Source of the DNA: Epiperipatus broadwayi
Lineage: Eukaryota > Onychophora > Udeonychophora > Euonychophora > Peripatidae
DNA: 64,000 nucleotides
Direction: 5' to 3'
Assembly (NCBI GenBank): GCA_028023455.1
Contig: JAQFVV010000018.1
Span: 4,367,800 to 4,431,799 of the forward strand
Below the pieces are notes generated by a model. It searched no databases, was not told where the DNA came from, and saw only the letters and a program-made list of their open reading frames with translations. The translations under genes and the position numbers were made by a program. Shown here piece by piece: positions 61,461 to 64,000 of the stretch; the stretch's first letter is position 1; each line of letters starts with the position of its first letter.

Positions 61461-61775
61461 GTCAAGGACTTTGAGCATTCCATCACTGATTTTTAATAAA
61501 ATGGATGGTTGAATTGTTAGAGATGAGAAGATTGAAGCATGTCTATTAAAGTTTAAGGAAATGCTATTTTAATATAAGTTAAGCACTGATTATATATATG
61601 TGTGGGAGATTATGATCTGGCCCAATTTATTAGTGCTGGTTTGGCATGATTTACATATATTAGGGATCATTTTTCTTTTTTACATGTGTGTGGTCATGTC
61701 TATTTATTGTTTGAGATGGAGTAGAGAATGAATATAAACTGAAAATTGTAAATTCAAATCCTTCTACTTAATAAT
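61461..61775. repeat. Dispersed repeat family A, copy 3
   Basis: It is colinear with 37.1 and 42.1 kb: ACTTTGAGCATTCCATCA, GTCTATTAAAGTTTAA, AAGCACTGATTATATATATG, ACATGTGTGTGGTCATGTC and AAATTCAAATCC. Confidence 0.8.
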
Positions 61776-61779
61776 CTAT

Positions 61780-64000
61780 ATTTTATATATTTTAGTCATA
61801 TAGTAATAATCATTGATTTTTGTTTTTATTATTTCACTTACTTGGAAATATGAAGTTCTTTAATGTAATTGCAATTAGTCTCAGAGTGATTTGATGGTTT
61901 TGCATTTATTTAATACCAAAATCTTGAAGTAAAATAAGTTTGACTGATTTTATGTCAGTAGCTATTGATGAATAGTCAATTCAAAAAAATGAACATTTTG
62001 TATTGACTACAAAATACTAAATGTATACAAGATGGAACTTTAAACATAAATAATTTACTTACTTGTTTATTTTTATTTTTGTACAATTGAATATTACTTT
62101 CTTAGTAAGTACTTAATGTTTACAATTAATTTTTACTTGATTTTTTTTATTTTAGCAGAACATTGGTTAACTGAAAAATATACTAACTACAAAAAAATGT
62201 CTACTCTCAAAAATAATAGTGCCCTGGCAAGAAAATTACAATTATTTTTCCTGTTTTAAATTTAATTTTACTATTTCAATGAATAAGTTTAGAACTTGAA
62301 TGTATTTTTACTAAAATTTATTTTACTATTAGAAATTTAATGGGAAATATTTTTTATTAAAATACATTTTTAAGGCTGAAGGCTAAAATGAAGATTTGCT
62401 TCAATTATTTCTGTTTATTATTTCTTTTTCATTATTTACAAAATTGATATATTTTTAAGATTATTTTTATATTTTAAAGTTGTGATTTTAAAATAATTTG
62501 TCAAAAATAAAACTATTTAATAAAGAATATTTTTTTTGATTAAAAGCTATAAAAAATTCATTCTAGAATTTTTTAATGAATATGTTGCTTTTAATTTTTT
62601 ATTTTTACTAATCAATTTCATAAATTTATTTTGATGTTTTTGTTTTTAACAAATATTAAGTTTTTTTAAGTATTAATATATACTGGTGATTTTTTATATT
62701 CCTGAGTTATTTAAATTGTTGATTTAAAAGTCAAGACTCAACATATATATGATAAAAAATTTAACAGTGTATATGTTTATATTAAAGAAAATAGACTATA
62801 TTTAAAAATAAGATTCTTAAAATAATTTATAAAATAAATTGCAAAAAGTAAAGAAATATATGAGAAGTATTATTGATTTAAATAATTAATTTTAGATTTA
62901 ATGAATATAAATGTCAAAAATTAATAATAATGTGATTAATATATAAAAATATAAAAGAGTGTTGCTAATTAATTCAAGAATTAAAATGTACAAATTTATG
63001 CATAGTTTTTAATTAAAAATATGTCCTTAAAAATGAAATAGGGAGTTGAAATATAGAAACAAATTGATTGGTCTGCCTGATATTTATTATAGATTAATAA
63101 GATAAAAAATGATAAAAATATCTTAAAATAATAAACATTTAGGATTTTTTTTTGTTTAACTGTTCTTTTAAAAAATAAGAGTGTGTGTTACTTAAGAGTA
63201 TATACTAGAATTATACGTAAGTCACATTGCACTATGTGGAACTTCAGTTATTTTGATTTACATTTACTGTCCCATAAGACTTTTGGGGAGCACTTTTTAC
63301 ATGTATACTTTACATAGTTTGTTTACACATTTATGATTGGTTTCAAAAAATATTTGTGAAATATTTATTTTTTAATCAGAATATAATGTTTAAGATTTTA
63401 TTTAAAAATATTTGCTTTTAGAAGCAGATATGCCAAGATAAAATAATAATATAAAATAAAATATTATGATTGGCTGAAATGCTTTCCAAATCATGGTAAA
63501 ATTCTTTTTATTGTCATTTTTTAATAATTATAAATACAATTTTTAATTTTAAATTAAAATCCATTGCTTTATCATGTCTTAATAATAATATTAAAGTATA
63601 AGATATAAAATTAAAGGTTTTATTAATTTAAGTAATATAATTTTAAAAATCAGCTATGTTTAAATTCATAAATATTAGTTATAATTTATTTGTTTTATAT
63701 AAAAAGGTTAAGTTTTGACATTTATTTTCTGAGTTAAAAAATATGTTATTTGCAATTTTGATCATTTTAAATATATAAAAAAGTTAAAATCTATTATGAT
63801 TATTATGGACATATTATGAAAAATAATGAAATAAATTGAAGACTATAATTATGTCAATTGAAAGAGTTAGAAAGTTAAAACAAACTAAAAATTGATTTTA
63901 AAATGCAAAGGGAACTAGTATATTTTTTGACATTAATTTATAAAATAGTTATTATTAGTTCATCCTTTTCAATTCCATTAGTTATGTATGAACCATTTTC
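61780..64000. other. Very AT-rich stretch, no feature seen
   Basis: This is the most AT-rich part of the window. No frame above 60 codons, no repeat partner recognised. Confidence 0.6.

Overview
The window looks like intergenic or intronic DNA from an animal nuclear genome. It is strongly AT-rich and full of (AT)n and (GATA)n microsatellites. No complete host gene, rRNA, functional tRNA, operon or CRISPR array can be supported. The transposon set (a GIY-YIG Penelope-like element, RTE-type LINE relics, very short tRNA-derived SINEs, hammerhead-bearing short retroelements) suggests an invertebrate, plausibly a mollusc such as a cephalopod. That taxonomic guess is inference only.

Layout. 1-6.2 kb: two old copies of a >=1.7 kb direct repeat about 4.46 kb apart, with a decayed coding relic and a hairpin between them. 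6.2-15.8 kb: AT-rich DNA with two long (AT)n tracts, a 3' fragment of an RTE LINE (minus), a decayed GIY-YIG fragment of a second Penelope family (minus) and small tandem duplications. 16.03-16.52 kb: a near-perfect inverted pair of a hammerhead-ribozyme element inside one 12-bp target-site duplication. 18.65-22.48 kb: a roughly 3.8 kb imperfect palindrome whose middle is a TCTA/GATA satellite that switches strand. 22.7-31.3 kb: degenerate tandem arrays, foldbacks and a SINE with an 11-bp target duplication. 33.6 kb: a second SINE copy with a 14-bp duplication. 37-42.5 kb: members of a dispersed repeat family (family A) and a 247-bp hammerhead element with a 13-bp duplication. 43.2-46.8 kb: an RTE fragment abutting a nearly complete 2.7 kb Penelope-like element with 177-bp terminal direct repeats and a long RT plus GIY-YIG reading frame. 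47-64 kb: tandem duplications, palindromes, a fourth hammerhead element, a tRNA-like insertion, two possible coding scraps and more family A copies.

How the parts may work together (inference). The Penelope element is the only element here with a long, largely open reverse-transcriptase/endonuclease frame. Its terminal repeats carry a degenerate hammerhead-like fold with a minimal palindromic stem III. The independent 247-bp elements carry a better-preserved type I hammerhead with the same kind of minimal stem III. This fits the idea that short hammerhead 'retrozyme'-like elements are mobilised by Penelope-type machinery. A second theme is inverted duplication at many scales (tens of bp to kilobases), including one inside a dated insertion, which suggests snap-back or template-switch synthesis.
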